Shown: positions 62,166 through 64,000 of the stretch, in pieces
Layout: each line of letters begins with the position of its first letter
Numbering within the stretch: position 1 is the first letter of the stretch
NCBI RefSeq assembly: GCF_030813695.1
Contig: NZ_JAUSVA010000002.1
Location: 5,890,001 to 5,954,000 of the forward strand
Origin: Kitasatospora herbaricolor
Lineage (GTDB): Bacteria > Actinomycetota > Actinomycetes > Streptomycetales > Streptomycetaceae
DNA: 64,000 bases
Direction: 5' to 3'
The notes under the pieces: generated by a model
The model's input: the letters and a program-made list of their open reading frames with translations, nothing else
Databases searched by the model: none
What the model was told of the DNA's origin: nothing
Position numbers and translations under genes: made by a program

Positions 62166-63548
62166 TCAGCACTCGATGACGTTGACCGCGAGGCCGCCGC
62201 GCGAGGTCTCCTTGTACTTGACCTTCATGTCGGCGCCGGTCTCCTTCATGGTCTTGATCGCCTTGTCGAGGGAGACGTGGTGGCGGCCGTCGCCGCGCAG
62301 TGCCATCCGGGCCGCCGTGATCGCCTTGACCGAGGCCATGCCGTTGCGCTCGATGCACGGGATCTGGACCAGGCCGCCGACCGGGTCGCAGGTGAGGCCG
62401 AGGTTGTGCTCGATGCCGATCTCGGCGGCGTTCTCGACCTGCTCGGGGGAGCCGCCCAGGACCTCGGCGAGGCCGCCGGCCGCCATCGAGCAGGCCGAGC
62501 CGACCTCGCCCTGGCAGCCGACCTCGGCGCCGGAGATCGAGGCGTTCTCCTTGAAGAGCATGCCGATCGCACCGGCCGCGAGCAGGAAGCGGACGATGCC
62601 GTCCTCGTCCGCGCCGGGGATGAAGTTGATGAAGTAGTGCAGGACGGCGGGGATGATGCCCGCCGCGCCGTTGGTCGGGGCGGTGACGACGCGCTGCCCG
62701 GAGGCGTTCTCCTCGTTCACCGCCATCGCGTAGAGGGTCACCCACTCCATCGCGTTGGCCGGCCCTATGCCCTCGGCCCGCATCGCCCGGGCGCCGGAGG
62801 CCGCGCGGCGGCGGACCTTCAGGCCGCCCGGCAGGATGCCCTCGCGGGACATGCCGGCGGCGACGCACTCCTGCATCACCCGCCAGATCTCCAGCAGCCC
62901 GGCGCGGATCTCGGCCTCGCTGCGCCAGGCCTTCTCGTTCTCCAGCATCAGGCCGGAGATCGACAGCCCGGTCTCCCGGGTGAGGCGCAGCAGTTCCTCG
63001 CCGGTGCGGAAGGGGTAGCGCAGCGCGGTGTCGTCCGGCTTCACGCGGTCGGCGCCGATGGCGTCCTCGTCGACCACGAAGCCGCCGCCGACCGAGTAGT
63101 AGGTCTTCTCCAGCACGGGCACGCCGTCGGCGTCGTACGCGGCCAGGGTCATCCCGTTGGCGTGGTACGGCAGCGAGCGGCGGCGGTGCAGGATCAGCTG
63201 GGTGTCGGTGTCGAAGGCGATCTGGTGGGCGTCGGCCAGGTCGTGGCCGAGCAGCCGCAGCTGCTTGGTCGCCCTGATCCGCTCGACGTCCAGTTCGGCC
63301 TGGTCGACGTCGACGGTCCGGGGCGAGTTGCCCTCCAGGCCGAGCAGGACGGCCTTGGGGGTGCCGTGGCCGTGGCCGGTGGCGCCGAGCGAGCCGAACA
63401 GTTCGGCCCGGACGGCGGCGGTCTGGGCCAGCAGCCCCTCGGACTTCAGGCGGCGGGCGAACATCCGGGCCGCCCGCATGGGGCCGACGGTGTGGGAACT
63501 CGACGGGCCGATGCCGATGGAGAAGAGGTCGAAGACGCTGATGGCCAC
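62166..63548 (-). CDS. sdaA: L-serine ammonia-lyase, iron-sulfur-dependent
   Basis: The 460-residue single-chain enzyme converts L-serine to pyruvate and ammonia. The N-terminal beta domain begins ISVFDLFSIGIGPSSSHTVG. The C-terminal alpha domain carries the [4Fe-4S] ligands: GCQGEVGSACSMAAGG and GLTCDPVGGLVQIPCIERNG. TAPTNGAAGIIPAVLHYF is the substrate loop. The GTG start (VAISVFDLF) is chosen from homology and AAGGA 9 bases upstream; an ATG 12 codons earlier is less likely. It sits beside glyA in serine/glycine metabolism. Confidence 0.94.
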   Translation of the reverse strand: MAISVFDLFSIGIGPSSSHTVGPMRAARMFARRLKSEGLLAQTAAVRAELFGSLGATGHGHGTPKAVLLGLEGNSPRTVDVDQAELDVERIRATKQLRLLGHDLADAHQIAFDTDTQLILHRRRSLPYHANGMTLAAYDADGVPVLEKTYYSVGGGFVVDEDAIGADRVKPDDTALRYPFRTGEELLRLTRETGLSISGLMLENEKAWRSEAEIRAGLLEIWRVMQECVAAGMSREGILPGGLKVRRRAASGARAMRAEGIGPANAMEWVTLYAMAVNEENASGQRVVTAPTNGAAGIIPAVLHYFINFIPGADEDGIVRFLLAAGAIGMLFKENASISGAEVGCQGEVGSACSMAAGGLAEVLGGSPEQVENAAEIGIEHNLGLTCDPVGGLVQIPCIERNGMASVKAITAARMALRGDGRHHVSLDKAIKTMKETGADMKVKYKETSRGGLAVNVIEC

Positions 63549-63598
63549 GGGGGGACGTCCTTGTCTGGTCTCGTGGAAGGACAAGCGGGTACACGCGT

Positions 63599-63639
63599 CG
63601 GGGCACCGCGCGCCACGTTCCAGTGTGCGCGGTGCCCCG
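63599..63639 (-). terminator. Hairpin terminator between glyA and sdaA
   Basis: A perfect 13-bp stem (63599-63611 with 63627-63639) with a 15-base loop lies downstream of glyA on the minus strand. sdaA therefore probably has its own promoter within the 50 bases before its start, or depends on read-through. Confidence 0.65.
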
Positions 63640-63711
63640 GGGTTTCGGGAGGCTCGGCGGGTGCGTGCCGGGACTCACGAGAGGTGAAGCGGGCCCTGCA
63701 GATGAGGGCCG

Positions 63712-63756
63712 TGCAGCTTCGGGCCCTGCTGCTTCGGGTCCTACAGGTTCGGGTAC
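63712..63756. repeat. Imperfect 15-bp triple repeat at the 3' end of glyA
   Basis: Three adjacent 15-bp units (63712, 63727, 63742) share a TTCGGG core: TGCAGCTTCGGGCCC, TGCTGCTTCGGGTCC, TACAGGTTCGGGTAC. The last unit encodes the final YPNL of glyA and its stop, so the copies look like slippage duplications of the gene end. Confidence 0.6.
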
Positions 63757-64000
63757 AGCGGGTACTTCGCGGCCAGCGCGCTGACCCGGGTCTTCAGGGC
63801 GGTGGCCTTGGCCTCGTCGAAGGTCGGCAGCAGCGCCTCGGCGATGATGTCGGCGACCTCGCGGAAGTCCTCGGCCTGGAAGCCGCGGGTGGCGAGCGCC
63901 GGCGTGCCGATCCGCAGGCCGGAGGTGACCATCGGCGGACGCGGGTCGTTCGGGATCGCGTTGCGGTTGACCGTGATGCCGACCTCGTGCAGGCGGTCCT
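63741..64000 (-). CDS. glyA: Serine hydroxymethyltransferase, C-terminal part (runs off the window)
   Basis: The last 85 or so residues are present, with the 5' part beyond the right edge. They read LHEVGITVNRNAIPNDPRPP, then SGLRIGTPALATRGF and the final KYPLYPNL, the conserved C-terminal domain of GlyA. The enzyme moves the serine hydroxymethyl group to tetrahydrofolate. Its neighbour sdaA also uses serine. The frame is open to the window edge. Confidence 0.93.
   Translation of the reverse strand, partial: DRLHEVGITVNRNAIPNDPRPPMVTSGLRIGTPALATRGFQAEDFREVADIIAEALLPTFDEAKATALKTRVSALAAKYPLYPNL

Overview
The window is very GC-rich actinobacterial chromosome. Gene content and order point to Streptomycetaceae (Streptomyces or Kitasatospora): a scy-filP polarity pair, a GlgE-TreS-Mak-GlgB cluster, pta-ackA-pyk, sdaA beside glyA, and an HTH/DUF397/anti-sigma-type ATPase group. 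From memory the order resembles the S. coelicolor segment around SCO5390-SCO5470; that comparison was not run. Most of the window is core chromosome. No rRNA, tRNA, insertion sequence, prophage or CRISPR array was seen.

Layout. 0-5.4 kb: tail of an unknown gene, a luciferase-like flavin oxidoreductase, a small zinc-binding protein, an ABC-2 transporter, an alpha/beta hydrolase and an unknown protein. 5.5-11 kb: coiled-coil cytoskeletal genes filP and scy. 11.6-14.7 kb: methylmalonyl-CoA epimerase, thiolase and the MeaB GTPase. 14.7-24.7 kb: a decayed PIN-toxin fragment, a MarR regulator, three overlapping AIM24 genes, a DUF2127 membrane protein, two DUF3817 membrane proteins around an M4 metalloprotease and a second MarR gene, then isobutyryl-CoA mutase large subunit. 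24.9-30.6 kb: a TetR regulator, a thioredoxin-fold TPR protein without its CxxC, and a little-studied set (DUF6230, DUF6114, and a secreted protein that looks like a distant relative of the DUF6230 protein). 30.8-35.7 kb: pyk, ackA, pta. 36-54 kb: glucan metabolism (glgB, mak, treS, glgE, divergent glgP, separate glgX), interrupted by a heterodimeric ABC exporter. 54.5-58.9 kb: three L,D-transpeptidases in tandem. 59-62.1 kb: two anti-sigma-type ATPases, a small unknown protein and an HTH/DUF397 pair. 62.1-64 kb: sdaA and the 3' end of glyA.

How genes work together. TreS, Mak and GlgE pass glucose units from trehalose/maltose through maltose-1-phosphate into alpha-1,4-glucan, GlgB branches it, and GlgP and GlgX degrade it. 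Pta-AckA and Pyk sit at the pyruvate/acetyl-CoA node. IcmA, Mce, MeaB and the thiolase belong to branched-chain acyl-CoA, methylmalonyl-CoA and acetoacetyl-CoA chemistry that supplies polyketide precursors. Scy, FilP and the L,D-transpeptidases serve polar growth and the cell wall.

Most notable signals: twin ECF-type promoters in front of two L,D-transpeptidases; tandem 21-bp-phased palindromes before icmA; a perfect CRP-type TGTGA-N6-TCACA site; the DUF6230/DUF6114 secreted set with two related proteins; the three-gene AIM24 operon with a leaderless-type promoter; a 16-bp tandem repeat after glgP; and a 13-bp-arm inverted repeat between thiolase and meaB. All operator and promoter assignments are inferences from sequence alone.
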